Shown here: positions 34,537 to 43,218 of the stretch, piece by piece
Numbering within the stretch: position 1 is the stretch's first letter
How the letters are laid out: the number at the start of each line of letters is the position of its first letter
Assembly: GCF_035917675.1 (NCBI RefSeq)
Contig: NZ_CP109104.1
Span: 7,936,001-8,000,000, forward strand
Length of the DNA stretch: 64,000 nucleotides
Source: Streptomyces sp. NBC_01775
Lineage (GTDB): Bacteria; Actinomycetota; Actinomycetes; Streptomycetales; Streptomycetaceae
Direction of reading: 5' to 3'
Position numbers and translations under genes: made by a program
The notes under the pieces: model-generated
Told to the model about the DNA's origin: nothing
What the model saw: the letters and a program-made list of their open reading frames with translations, nothing else
Database searches by the model: none

Positions 34537-35265
34537 TCAGCGGCCACGGGCGTTGCGCGAGGCTGCGTCGAGCTGCTGCGGGGGGTGGGGTGGCCAGGGC
34601 CCGAGAGCGGGCATGCCCTCCGCCGCCACCGGCGGGACCGTGGGTGTGCGTCCGGCCAGCCAGGCGGCCAGGTCGCGTACCTGCCCGGTGACCACCGTGG
34701 CCGGATCGTCGCCGGTGGACCACCGGCGGTGTACGTCCTGGGCACGCACCAGGGTGCCTACCGGAAGGCGGCAGAGAAGGAAGTCGACGGCATGGCAGGC
34801 CAGTTCCTCGGGCCAGTCGTCCGGCCGCACGCCGAGTTCCAGGTCGGTCATGTGGATCCACACCTCGCGCCAGCGAGCCCGGACCGTCGCGGCAAGGTCC
34901 GCGTTGCGGAACGTGACCGGACGGCTCCAGTGCGCGGCGCCGACGCGTGCCCACGCCGCTTGAAGCCGGGCAGTGTGCCGCGCGAGTTCGGCCCGGTGCT
35001 CGTCGGCGCTGCGGCCGGCCGTGGCCTCGATGATCGCGTTGCGCTCGTCCATGCCACCGTCGTAGGCCGCCACGAGCTCTCCGCGCAGGGCATGCTCCGC
35101 GATACGGGTGAACATCCTGGCGTTGTCGGTGAGATGTGCGAGTACGTGGCCGCGCGACCAGCCCGGAAGGGCGGATGCCTCGGCGACCTGCTGGTCGTTC
35201 ACTCCGGCGACGAGCCTTTCCAGCGTGCCGTGGGCTTCGCTCACGGCTGCGACAGGCGGTTTCAT
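34537..35265 (-). CDS. Mycothiol-dependent maleylpyruvate isomerase-like protein
   Basis: A 242-residue DinB-fold protein of the maleylpyruvate-isomerase family, with the hallmark SALPGWSRGHVLAHLTDNAR near residue 31 and the C-terminal RDLAAWLAGR. Members use a metal and mycothiol, the actinobacterial thiol, to isomerise or conjugate substrates, but most are uncharacterised. Its start overlaps the stop of the GNAT gene (ATGA at 35265-35262), so the two are translationally coupled. Confidence 0.88.
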   Translation of the reverse strand: MKPPVAAVSEAHGTLERLVAGVNDQQVAEASALPGWSRGHVLAHLTDNARMFTRIAEHALRGELVAAYDGGMDERNAIIEATAGRSADEHRAELARHTARLQAAWARVGAAHWSRPVTFRNADLAATVRARWREVWIHMTDLELGVRPDDWPEELACHAVDFLLCRLPVGTLVRAQDVHRRWSTGDDPATVVTGQVRDLAAWLAGRTPTVPPVAAEGMPALGPWPPHPPQQLDAASRNARGR

Positions 35266-35786
35266 CGGGCTTCCCCTCCAGAGGCGGAGAGCTGGTTCAC
35301 GAGGGGCGGGGCCTGGGCGGCGAGTCCCATGAGGGGTTCACCGCTCAGACGGCACACCGTCCACTCGTCCAGGAGCTCAACCCCGAGCGACTTGTAGAAC
35401 GCGATCGTCGGCTCATTCCAGGCCAGGACCCACCATTCGAAGCGCTCGTAATCGTTTTGCCGGCAGATCGCGGCAAGCGCGGCGAGCAGGGCCTTGCCGC
35501 GTCCCGCGCCGCGGGCGTGCGGACGTATGTAGAGGTCCTCCAAGTGCATTCCGCGGGTACCGGTCCAGGTGGAAAAACGCGGGAACCACAGGGCGTAACC
35601 CACGGCCTCACCAGCGTTCTCGTCCTGGGCGATCAGCACGAATGCCGCGGGATGTTCCCCGAACAGCGCCTCCCGGAGCTGTTCGTCAGTGGCTCGGGCC
35701 TGCTCAACGGCCCGTTCATATGCGGCGAGTTCGCGGATCATCGCGCGGATCTCGGGGATGTCGTTCACGGTGGCGGCACGGATCAT
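35262..35786 (-). CDS. GNAT-family N-acetyltransferase
   Basis: A 174-residue GCN5-related acetyltransferase resembling spermidine/diamine acetyltransferases: IRAATVNDIPEIRAMIRELA, LEDLYIRPHARGAGRGKALL (the acetyl-CoA pyrophosphate loop) and WNEPTIAFYKSLGVELLDEW. It would acetylate an amine. I chose the ATG at 35786, 11 nt after AGGAG; an ATG seven codons earlier is less well placed. First gene of a coupled pair with the maleylpyruvate-isomerase-like gene. Confidence 0.9.
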   Translation of the reverse strand: MIRAATVNDIPEIRAMIRELAAYERAVEQARATDEQLREALFGEHPAAFVLIAQDENAGEAVGYALWFPRFSTWTGTRGMHLEDLYIRPHARGAGRGKALLAALAAICRQNDYERFEWWVLAWNEPTIAFYKSLGVELLDEWTVCRLSGEPLMGLAAQAPPLVNQLSASGGEAR

Positions 35787-35854
35787 GTCGGCTGGTGCTC
35801 CTAGCATGTGATCAGGTTCGAGGGGCGGGTCGGCCGGGACATGGAACGGCGAAC

Positions 35855-36622
35855 TCACGTCACGAGCAGAACGGCGGAGACCGATACTCCGATGGTCACC
35901 ACCGACCACCGAAGCACTTCCTCGTGCATCCACCGGGCCAGCCTGGCACCGAGGTATCCGCCGGCCAGAGCCATCGGCGCCGCGACAGCGACCACTGTCC
36001 AGTGCACCGGACCGAACGCCGCGAAGATGAGCAGCGTGACGGTTGAGTTCACCAGCGACAGGGCCGCCTTGAGCGCATTGAGGCGGCGCAGATCTTCGGC
36101 CGTGACCATGGCCAGCGTCGCGAGCATGATCACCCCTAACGCGCCGGCGAAGTAGCCGCCATAGATGCCGGCTGCGGCCATCGCGAGGGAGAGCGTGACC
36201 ATGTTCTGGCGCGGACGGCCCGATGCCCGCGGATCCGCATTCCTCGTGAGCTTCTTCACCTGCTTTTGCCCGGCAAGGAGCAAGCTGGCGAACAGCACCA
36301 GTGCCGGAACCACCTGGTCAAAGCTGGCGCTGGAAGTCGCGAGCAGCAGTGCCGAGCCCGCCGCCGAGCTGATGCCGGTGACGACGGACAGCAGTACGAG
36401 CCTTCTTCGGGGCTGCGTCTTCAGTTCCTCGGCGAAACCGTAGACCTGGCCCGCGAACCCGGGCCAATTTGCCACCGAGTTGGTCACATTGGCCGCCTGC
36501 GGGGGCAGGCCAACACCGAGCAGTGCGGGAAACAGGAGCAGCGAGCCGCCGCCGGCAATGGAATTCACGGTCCCGGACAGAAGTCCGGCGACGGCAACGA
36601 TGCTGAGCGCGGCTATGTCCAT
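35855..36622 (-). CDS. TauE/SafE-family membrane permease
   Basis: A 255-residue protein with about eight hydrophobic segments and the family pattern GLLSGTVNSIAGGGSLLLFP near the N-terminus and GIYGGYFAGALGVIMLATLA in the second half. Such permeases export sulphite, sulphoacetate or other organic anions. The substrate is unknown. The upstream open frame is a shadow; MDIAALS is a typical start although its ribosome binding site is weak. Confidence 0.9.
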   Translation of the reverse strand: MDIAALSIVAVAGLLSGTVNSIAGGGSLLLFPALLGVGLPPQAANVTNSVANWPGFAGQVYGFAEELKTQPRRRLVLLSVVTGISSAAGSALLLATSSASFDQVVPALVLFASLLLAGQKQVKKLTRNADPRASGRPRQNMVTLSLAMAAAGIYGGYFAGALGVIMLATLAMVTAEDLRRLNALKAALSLVNSTVTLLIFAAFGPVHWTVVAVAAPMALAGGYLGARLARWMHEEVLRWSVVTIGVSVSAVLLVT

Positions 36623-36839
36623 GCGTGGCCCCGGCCGGGCAGGCCGGCACCCGCGTTGTTCATGTGCACCCGGTGCGCGGCCCCGGGGGCGTCCCGGCAC
36701 AGTGCCTCGATATCCATGCCGCCCTACCTTGTCCGACGCGTTCACGTCCGTAAAGTGAATCTTTCCGAGTGCTATCGGTCGGAAATACTGACGGATCGAT
36801 CTGCCGACGGCCGTTCGCCCTGCCGCGCAGAGGACGGGT

Positions 36840-37499
36840 TCAGCGGGTGGTCGTGGCCAGCCGCAGCCCCAAGGCGACCAGCACGCCTCCGCTGATCGCG
36901 TCGACGCGGCGCCGGATCCGTGGTCGGCGGAACCAGGCCCCGGTGCGGCCCACAACAGCGGCCAAGGTGAGGTAGAACGCCGTCTCGATGAGTACCTGGA
37001 CCGCGGCCAGCAGTGCGGTGGTGGCGAACAGCGGACGACTTGCCGGAATGAACTGCGGATAGAACGCGATCATGAAAATAGCGGCCTTGGGGTTGGCAAG
37101 CATCACCACTGTCCCTTCACCGAAGGCCGCCCACCACCCCCGTCGGCTCAGCGGCGACGCGATCAAGGCTTCTTCATCGGTCCGTGCGACACCCCGGCGG
37201 GAGCGGCTGCGCCACGCCGTACGCCAGGTCTTGATGCCGAGGTAGACCAGGAACACCGCACCGACAACGCGAAGCACGACGAACGCCACCTCGGAGACTG
37301 CCACGAGAGCCGCCAAACCGGCGCCGGCGGCCAGCGCCCACAAGTACAGGCCCGCTTCGAGCCCCAGGACAGTGGGCACGGCCGCCCGCCACCCGCGAAA
37401 CGCCGCCTGCCGAAAGATCAATATCATCGCCGGTCCCGGTGACGCCGAGATGAGCAGCACAGCAGCCACGAAGGTGGGTAGTAACGCGAGAAAATCCAT
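36840..37499 (-). CDS. LysE/RhtB-family amino acid exporter
   Basis: A 219-residue transporter with about six hydrophobic segments and the LysE/RhtB signatures ISASPGPAMILIFRQAAFRG and GAVFLVYLGIKTWR, then NPKAAIFMIAFYPQF. It would export an amino acid or derivative. Its neighbour upstream on the same strand is the broken D-threonine-aldolase-like gene, a combination that makes sense for amino acid detoxification (inference). MDFLALLP is the standard start of the family. Confidence 0.9.
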   Translation of the reverse strand: MDFLALLPTFVAAVLLISASPGPAMILIFRQAAFRGWRAAVPTVLGLEAGLYLWALAAGAGLAALVAVSEVAFVVLRVVGAVFLVYLGIKTWRTAWRSRSRRGVARTDEEALIASPLSRRGWWAAFGEGTVVMLANPKAAIFMIAFYPQFIPASRPLFATTALLAAVQVLIETAFYLTLAAVVGRTGAWFRRPRIRRRVDAISGGVLVALGLRLATTTR

Positions 37500-37688
37500 C
37501 GGCCGATGATGCCAGCGCCGGTAGCCCGGGAGGAAGCACGCGGTCGCTGCCTCTGCTTCCGGAGGCTCGCTCCACACCTCGGTCTCTCAGCCGCGCGACA
37601 GGAAGACCTCACGTGCCCAAGCGAGCATGGAGTTCACTTCGCTGAGCCGGCCGACCGGGGTTCGGGCGCGGGCTGACTGAACTGGTGG

Positions 37689-38440
37689 TCACGAGTTGGC
37701 GCCTCGTGCGGCAACGGGCCGGCGGTCGATCACCTCACCGTGCTGCGCGACCAATAGCTCATCGGCGAGATTCACCGGCGTACAGACGTGGTTGGGGACG
37801 ACAGCGATCACCAGCCCCAGGCGTGGTCCCCGCAGCCCGCCCGGAAGGCGGACCACGGCATGGTGCTCCCACAGCCCGCCGATCGTTCCCTGGGGGAACG
37901 CGGGGAGGTAGCCGTGGCCTGTTACCCACGACGACCGGTCGGAGCCGAGGGTCTTGCTGGCGACGTCTAGTGCCGTGACCGGCAATGTTTGCCCGGAAGG
38001 AGCGTCGTCGTGGGGGCACCGCCCGCGCGAGCGGGGCCGAGCGTGGGGGAGCGTGCGATCGCGAGGCGGCCGGAAGTCCTTGATCGGGGTCTGCCCTGCT
38101 CTGGGGGCACCTCCCGGCCGAAGGCCGGGGGAGAAGCTGAGAGCTTGGGGAAGGAGCTACCAGGGCTTTGGGCCAACGCCGCTGGGGGCACCCCCTGCTC
38201 GGAGAGCTTGGGGGAGTGCGTGCCGGGCGGCGCGACGGGGCAAAGCTTGCCGGGAGGGGCACTAGTACGAAGCGGTCTGCGGCGGGTGTACTGATCACCG
38301 TTGCCGCCGCGACCAGCGCAAGATCGCCCGCGCCGCACGTGCCTATGGCCAGCTGGGTGGCGCCATTGAACACGTAAACGCCGGGACGCGGTTCATTGAC
38401 GGTCCCGGGTTGCCATTGGCCGGCGGTCGGGGTCGATCCA
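37689..38440 (-). pseudogene. D-threonine aldolase/alanine-racemase-like pseudogene
   Basis: The C-terminal half of a fold-type III PLP enzyme of the D-threonine aldolase group, in two pieces. The upstream piece (about 38440-38265) reads GSTPTAG, RPGVYVFNGATQLAIGTCG and ATVISTPAADRFV; the downstream piece (37967-37689) reads LDVASKTLGSDRSSW, TGHGYLPAFPQG and VVPNHVCTPVNLADELLV. A 293-bp element splits them. Removing it with one TA copy rejoins the frame as RFVLDVASKTLGSDRS, exactly as expected for the family. The N-terminal half with the PLP lysine is missing, cut off near the promoter of the TetR gene at 38561. Confidence 0.85.
37970..38262. mobile_element. 293-bp MITE-like element with TA target duplication
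   Basis: The element is bounded by TA (37968-37969 and 38263-38264). Its terminal inverted repeats match at 20 of 27 positions: left starts GTGCC at 37970, right ends GGCAC at 38262. Each end carries a subterminal palindrome GGCAA-N3-TTGCC. It encodes no protein. Inside are three modules that start GGGGGCACC and end GGGGGAG (38012-38051, 38103-38133, 38184-38216), a kind of intergenic repeat familiar in Streptomyces. TA targets point to IS630/Tc1-mariner-type mobilisation. It interrupts the pseudogene at 37689-38440. Confidence 0.85.
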
Positions 38441-38495
38441 CGTGCCCGCCCGGAGCCGGCGGTCGGCGATCTCGCAGCAACCGGCCCCGAAGCGC

Positions 38496-38541
38496 ACTTG
38501 AACGAACGTTCTGAACCCGCGTTCTGAACGCTCGTTCAAGT
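38496..38541. promoter_or_regulatory. TetR operator upstream of tetR-dnaE
   Basis: ACTTGAACGA (38496-38505) and TCGTTCAAGT (38532-38541) form perfect 10-bp inverted arms. Between them GTTCTGAAC occurs twice (38508-38516, 38521-38529). The array ends 19 bp before the TetR start and should mediate autoregulation. Confidence 0.75.
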
Positions 38542-38560
38542 ATGGGCTACGCTGGCCGGC

Positions 38561-39157
38561 ATGGGACATCGCGAACAGCTGATGGCCGGGGCGAAGCGGT
38601 GCCTGGAGGAGCGGGGATACGCCCGTACGACCTCGCGGGACATCGCCGCCGCCGCCAACGCGCCGCTCGGCACGATCAATTACCACTACGGCTCGAAAGA
38701 GGGGCTGCTCAACGCGGCGCTTCTGGAGACGCTCCAGGAATGGGGCGACAAGCTCCGTGCCGGGGCGGCCGGTTCGGCCGCGTCGGAGGGCTCCGGGGGC
38801 GCCGATGCCGGAACGCGACTTGAGGCGATGTGGGCGCGGATCGTCGAGTCCCAGGCCACGGACCGGCCCCTTCTGGTCGCCAGCACGGAGGCGTTCGCGC
38901 AGGCCGAACGCTTCCCCGAGATCCGTCAGCAGATCGCCGACGCCCTTGAACAGGCCCGCACCGAACTGGCGGCGGATCTGCACGGCATCGACGGCGCGAC
39001 GGACATCGACCTGGCCCGCGCGGTCGGGTCGGTGCACAACGCCCTGGTCGCCGGCCTGACGCAGCAGTGGCTGGTCGACCCTGAGCGTGCGCCGTCGGCG
39101 CGGGAGGTGGCCGCGGGCTTGCGGGCGATCGCCCAGAGCCTTGAGTCCGGCGCCTGA
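38561..39157 (+). CDS. TetR-family transcriptional regulator
   Basis: A 198-residue TetR protein with DNA-binding domain GYARTTSRDIAAAANAPLGT, INYHYGSKEGLLNAALLETL and a helical C-terminal sensor domain. It lies 13 bp before a DNA polymerase III alpha gene on the same strand, so both may be one transcript under the palindromic operator at 38496-38541. A TetR regulator controlling a replicative-type polymerase is unusual. No strong ribosome binding site is seen before the ATG. Confidence 0.88.
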   Translation: MGHREQLMAGAKRCLEERGYARTTSRDIAAAANAPLGTINYHYGSKEGLLNAALLETLQEWGDKLRAGAAGSAASEGSGGADAGTRLEAMWARIVESQATDRPLLVASTEAFAQAERFPEIRQQIADALEQARTELAADLHGIDGATDIDLARAVGSVHNALVAGLTQQWLVDPERAPSAREVAAGLRAIAQSLESGA

Positions 39158-39170
39158 GCCGGGGGCGGGA

Positions 39171-42100
39171 GTGCCACAGCCATTCACGCATCTGCATGTG
39201 CACACGCAGTACTCACTCCTGGACGGCGCCGCACGGCTGCGGGACATGTTCGCGGCCTGCCAGGAGATGGGCATGTCGCACATCGCCATGACCGACCACG
39301 GAAACCTGCACGGGGCGTACGAGTTCTTCCATCAGGCCCAGGCCACGGGCGTGACGCCGGTCATCGGGATCGAGGCGTACGTGGCGCCCCGGTCGCGGCG
39401 CGACAAGCGGAAGGTGCGGTGGGGGCAGCCCCACCAGAAGCGCGACGACGTCTCCGGCTCGGGCGGCTATACGCACAAGACGATCTGGGCGGCGGACAAG
39501 GCCGGGCTGCACAATCTCTTCCGGCTGTCCTCGGACGCGTACGCGGAAGGGTGGCTCCAGAAGTGGCCGCGCATGGACAAGGAGGTCATCGCCGAGCATG
39601 CCGAGGGGCTGATCGCCTCGACCGGGTGCCCCTCGGGTGAGGTGCAGACCCGGCTGCGGCTCGGTCAGTTCGACGAGGCGCTGAAGGCGGCCGGCGAGTA
39701 CCAGGACATCTTCGGCAAAGGGCGGTATTTCCTGGAGCTGATGGACCACGGCATCGAGATCGAACGCCGGGTCCGCGGCGACCTGCTGGAGATCGGGAGG
39801 AAGCTGGGGATCCCGTCCCTGGTGACGAACGATTCGCACTACACCTACGCACACGAGGCGAGCGCGCACGACGCCCTGCTGTGCATCCAGACCGGCAAGA
39901 ACCTCTCCGACCCGGACCGCTTCCGCTTCAACGGAATGGGCTACTACCTGAAGTCCGCGGCCGAGATGTACGCGGTCGACTCCTCCGACGCCTGGCAGGA
40001 AGGCTGCCGCAACACCCTCCTGGTCGCCGAACAGGTCGACACCTCCGGCATGTTCGTCAAGCGCGATCTGATGGCGAAGTTCGACATCCCAGAGGGCTGG
40101 AGCGAGGTCACCTGGTTCCAGGAGGAGGTCCGCCGGGGCCTGGCGCGCCGGTACCCGGGCGGCGTCCCGGAAGACCGCCTGAAGCAGGCGGAGTACGAGA
40201 TGGACGTCATCGTCCAGATGGGGTTCCCCGGCTACTTCCTCGTGGTCGCCGACTTCATCATGTGGGCCAAGGACAACGGCATCGCGGTGGGCCCGGGGCG
40301 TGGCTCGGCGGCCGGCTCGATCGTGTCGTACGCCATGGGCATCACCGACCTCGACCCCATCGAGCACGGCCTGATCTTCGAGCGGTTCCTCAACCCCGAG
40401 CGCATCTCCATGCCGGATGTCGACATCGACTTCGACGAGCGCAGACGCGCCGAGGTGATCCGGTATGTGACGGAGAAGTACGGCGCCGACAAGGTCGCCA
40501 TGATCGGCACCTACGGCAAGATCAAGGCCAAGAACGCCATCAAGGACTCCGCACGCGTGCTCGGCTACCCGTACGCGATGGGCGACCGCATCACCAAGGC
40601 CATGCCCGCCGACCTCGGCGGAGGCGGCATCGAGCTGGCGGGGATCACGGACCCCGCGCATCCGCGCCACGCCGAGGCGGGCGAGGTCCGGGCGATGTAC
40701 GAGAACGAGCCGGACGTCAAGAAGGTCATCGACACCGCGAAGGGCGTCGAGGGCCTGGTCCGGCAGATGGGCGTACACGCCGCGGGCGTCATCATGTCCA
40801 GCGAACCCATCGTCGACCACGCCCCGGTCTGGGTGCGGCACACGGACGGCGTGACCATCACGCAGTGGGACTACCCCACGTGTGAATCGCTCGGCCTGCT
40901 GAAGATGGACTTCCTGGGCCTGCGCAACCTGACCATCATGGACGACGCCGTCAAGATGGTGCGGGCCAACAAGGGTCTGGACATCGACCTCCTGAGCCTG
41001 CCGCTCGACGACGCCCCCACGTTCGACCTGCTGGGCCGCGGTGACACGGTCGGCGTCTTCCAGTTCGACAGCAGCGCGATGCGCGCCCTGTTCCGGCTGA
41101 TGAAACCGGACCAGTTCGAGGACATCACCGCCGTCACCGCCCTGTACCGGCCGGGCCCGATGGCCATGAACTCGCACACGAACTACGCGCTGCGCAAGAC
41201 CGGCCAGCAGGAGATCACCCCGATCCACCCGGAGCTCGAAGAGCCCCTGAAAGAGGTACTGGGTCTCACCTACGGCCTGGTGGTCTACCAGGAGCAGGTG
41301 CAGAAGGCCGCCCAGGTGCTGGCCGGATACTCGCTGGGGCAGGCCGACCTTCTCCGGCGTGCGATGGGCAAGAAGAAGAAAGAGGTGTTGGACAAGGAGT
41401 TCGTCCCCTTCCGCGCCGGCTGCGAGGAGCGCGGCTATTCCGACGAGGCGATCCAGGCCGTGTGGGACGTGCTGGTGCCGTTCGCCGGATACGCCTTCAA
41501 CAAGGCCCACGCGGCGGCCTATGCCCTGGTGTCGTACTGGACCGCGTATCTGAAGGCCAACTACCCGGCCGAATACATGGCGGCGCTCCTCACCTCGGTC
41601 AAGGACGACAAGGACAAATCCGCCGTCTACCTCAACGAGTGCCGCCGCATGGGCATCAAGGTGCTTCCGCCCGATGTCAACGAGTCGGTGCACCACTTCG
41701 CCGCCCAGGGCGACGAGGTGATCCTCTTCGGCCTGGAGGCCGTCCGCAACGTCGGCACGAACGTGGTCGACTCGATCATCCGGGCCCGCAAGGCGAAGGG
41801 AAAATACACCTCCTTCCCCGACTACCTCGACAAGATCGAGGCCACCGCCTGCAACAAGCGCACCACCGAATCGCTCATCAAGGCAGGTGCGTTCGACAGC
41901 ATGGGCCACACCCGCAAGGGCCTCACCGGCCAGTTCGAGCCGATGGTCGACAACGTCGTCCAGGTCAAGCGGAAGGAGGCCGAGGGCCAGTTCGACCTCT
42001 TCGGCGACCTCGGCGGGGACGACGCGGCGGACGCGGGCCCCGGCTTCGGACTGGACGCCGAGTTCTCCACCGACGAGTGGGAGAAGACCTACCTGCTGGC

Positions 42101-42701
42101 CCAGGAGCGCGAGATGCTCGGCCTCTACGTCTCCGACCACCCGCTCTTCGGTCTGGAACATGTGCTGTCCGGCAAGGCGGACGCGGGCATCGGGCAGCTC
42201 ACCGGCGGCGACCACTCGGACGGCGCGGTCGTCACACTCGGCGGCATCATCTCCGGCCTCCAGCGCAAGATGACCAAGCAGGGCAGCCCCTGGGCGATCG
42301 CCACCGTCGAGGACCTGGCCGGCTCCATCGACTGCATGTTCTTCCCCGCCACCTACCAGCTCGCCTCCACCCAGCTGACCGAGGACGCGATCGTCTTCGT
42401 CAAGGGCCGGCTGGACAAGCGCGAGGACGTGCCCCGGCTGGTCGCGATGGAGCTGACCGTCCCCGATCTGAGCGACGCGCACGCCCCGCTCCGCCTCGAC
42501 ATGCTCGAAGCGCACGTCACCCCACGGTCCGTCGAGCAGCTCAAAGAGATCCTCCAGGCTCACCCGGGCCCCAGCGAGGTACAGCTGCGCGTGCGCGGCC
42601 CGGCCAGGACAACCGTCTACCGGCTGGGCTACCGCATCAGCGTCCAGCCCGGATTCTGGGCCGACCTCAAGGCGGCGGTGGCCGTGACGCGGGCGACATG
42701 A
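39171..42701 (+). CDS. dnaE: DNA polymerase III alpha subunit (DnaE1-like paralogue)
   Basis: A 1176-residue C-family polymerase. It has an N-terminal PHP domain (FTHLHVHTQYSLLDGAARLR), the palm with GPGRGSAAGSIVSYAMGITD and catalytic acidic motif MPDVDIDFDERRR (Asp416, 418, 420), the finger/clamp-binding regions, and a C-terminal OB fold. Overall resemblance is to the replicative DnaE1 of Streptomyces rather than the mutagenic DnaE2. The gene setting, directly after a TetR regulator and beside a decayed locus, suggests an accessory copy. The GTG at 39171 follows GGGGGCGGGA and opens the standard PQPFTHLHVH start. Confidence 0.92.
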   Translation: MPQPFTHLHVHTQYSLLDGAARLRDMFAACQEMGMSHIAMTDHGNLHGAYEFFHQAQATGVTPVIGIEAYVAPRSRRDKRKVRWGQPHQKRDDVSGSGGYTHKTIWAADKAGLHNLFRLSSDAYAEGWLQKWPRMDKEVIAEHAEGLIASTGCPSGEVQTRLRLGQFDEALKAAGEYQDIFGKGRYFLELMDHGIEIERRVRGDLLEIGRKLGIPSLVTNDSHYTYAHEASAHDALLCIQTGKNLSDPDRFRFNGMGYYLKSAAEMYAVDSSDAWQEGCRNTLLVAEQVDTSGMFVKRDLMAKFDIPEGWSEVTWFQEEVRRGLARRYPGGVPEDRLKQAEYEMDVIVQMGFPGYFLVVADFIMWAKDNGIAVGPGRGSAAGSIVSYAMGITDLDPIEHGLIFERFLNPERISMPDVDIDFDERRRAEVIRYVTEKYGADKVAMIGTYGKIKAKNAIKDSARVLGYPYAMGDRITKAMPADLGGGGIELAGITDPAHPRHAEAGEVRAMYENEPDVKKVIDTAKGVEGLVRQMGVHAAGVIMSSEPIVDHAPVWVRHTDGVTITQWDYPTCESLGLLKMDFLGLRNLTIMDDAVKMVRANKGLDIDLLSLPLDDAPTFDLLGRGDTVGVFQFDSSAMRALFRLMKPDQFEDITAVTALYRPGPMAMNSHTNYALRKTGQQEITPIHPELEEPLKEVLGLTYGLVVYQEQVQKAAQVLAGYSLGQADLLRRAMGKKKKEVLDKEFVPFRAGCEERGYSDEAIQAVWDVLVPFAGYAFNKAHAAAYALVSYWTAYLKANYPAEYMAALLTSVKDDKDKSAVYLNECRRMGIKVLPPDVNESVHHFAAQGDEVILFGLEAVRNVGTNVVDSIIRARKAKGKYTSFPDYLDKIEATACNKRTTESLIKAGAFDSMGHTRKGLTGQFEPMVDNVVQVKRKEAEGQFDLFGDLGGDDAADAGPGFGLDAEFSTDEWEKTYLLAQEREMLGLYVSDHPLFGLEHVLSGKADAGIGQLTGGDHSDGAVVTLGGIISGLQRKMTKQGSPWAIATVEDLAGSIDCMFFPATYQLASTQLTEDAIVFVKGRLDKREDVPRLVAMELTVPDLSDAHAPLRLDMLEAHVTPRSVEQLKEILQAHPGPSEVQLRVRGPARTTVYRLGYRISVQPGFWADLKAAVAVTRAT

Positions 42702-42934
42702 GGCGGGCCACGCGGGGCGGGCGGCCATCAGGCGTCGGAGGCGACGGGGCCGCGCCTGGCTGCCCCGTAAGGCCGCCGCGTCGGACCGGACAGCGTCTGA
42801 GGGGCATGCCGGTCGCCGTCCCGGGGGGCCTGAGCGGGACGGTGCCCTACGGAGCGCTACCGCCGCCGCGACGGCAGTAGCGCTGCACGTGGGTGACGCC
42901 CCGGAACGGAGCGCGGCCGGCCGGCACCCGAGGT

Positions 42935-42957
42935 CGTCTCGTACGGGGGACGAGACG
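42935..42957. terminator. Hairpin CGTCTCGT/ACGAGACG
   Basis: Perfect 8-bp stem (42935-42942 with 42950-42957) and a 7-nt loop in the convergent gap after dnaE. Confidence 0.6.
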
Positions 42958-43000
42958 TTCTCGGATGCCGCACGGGGATGCCGGCCGCGCTCTGATTCGG

Positions 43001-43067
43001 CCCCCGCACACACCTGGCTTCCGGCCTCCGCCCGTCAGGCCGGGCTGGTCGCAGGTGTGTGCGGGGG
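43001..43067. repeat. Nested inverted repeat, 16-bp outer stem
   Basis: CCCCCGCACACACCTG (43001-43016) is perfectly complementary to 43052-43067. Its 35-nt loop holds a second perfect stem, CCGGCCT (43021-43027) with AGGCCGG (43037-43043). It may be a terminator for the lipoprotein gene or a small mobile-element relic. Confidence 0.85.
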
Positions 43068-43218
43068 TGTGGCAGGGCTCCGTCGGTCGTCCCCGGGGCT
43101 GCGCGGCGGTGGGCGTCTGTGGGGCCGGGTGGTTCGGTCGGTGGCCCGGTGGACGCTGGTCGTCACCGTCGTGTGCCCGCGCGGGGTTCGGAGCCCTGCC
43201 GGTATGGCACCGGGGTGG

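Larger units (their letters stand above)
42702..43218. other. Convergent intergenic region with hairpins
   Basis: No gene recognised in 517 bp between the dnaE stop and the lipoprotein stop. It contains two separate hairpins (42935-42957 and 43001-43067) that may terminate the two converging transcripts. Confidence 0.6.

Noticed and set aside
38393..38490. Minus-strand frame resembling an integrase N-terminus (RLRAGTWIDPDRRP)
   Set aside because: The resemblance is short. A different frame in the same place matches the D-threonine aldolase family (GSTPTAG, RPGVYVFN), so I treat this one as a shadow.
39213..43013. 1266-codon open frame on the minus strand opposite dnaE
   Set aside because: It is the codon-biased antisense shadow of a conserved polymerase gene; no recognisable motif and biased low-complexity composition.
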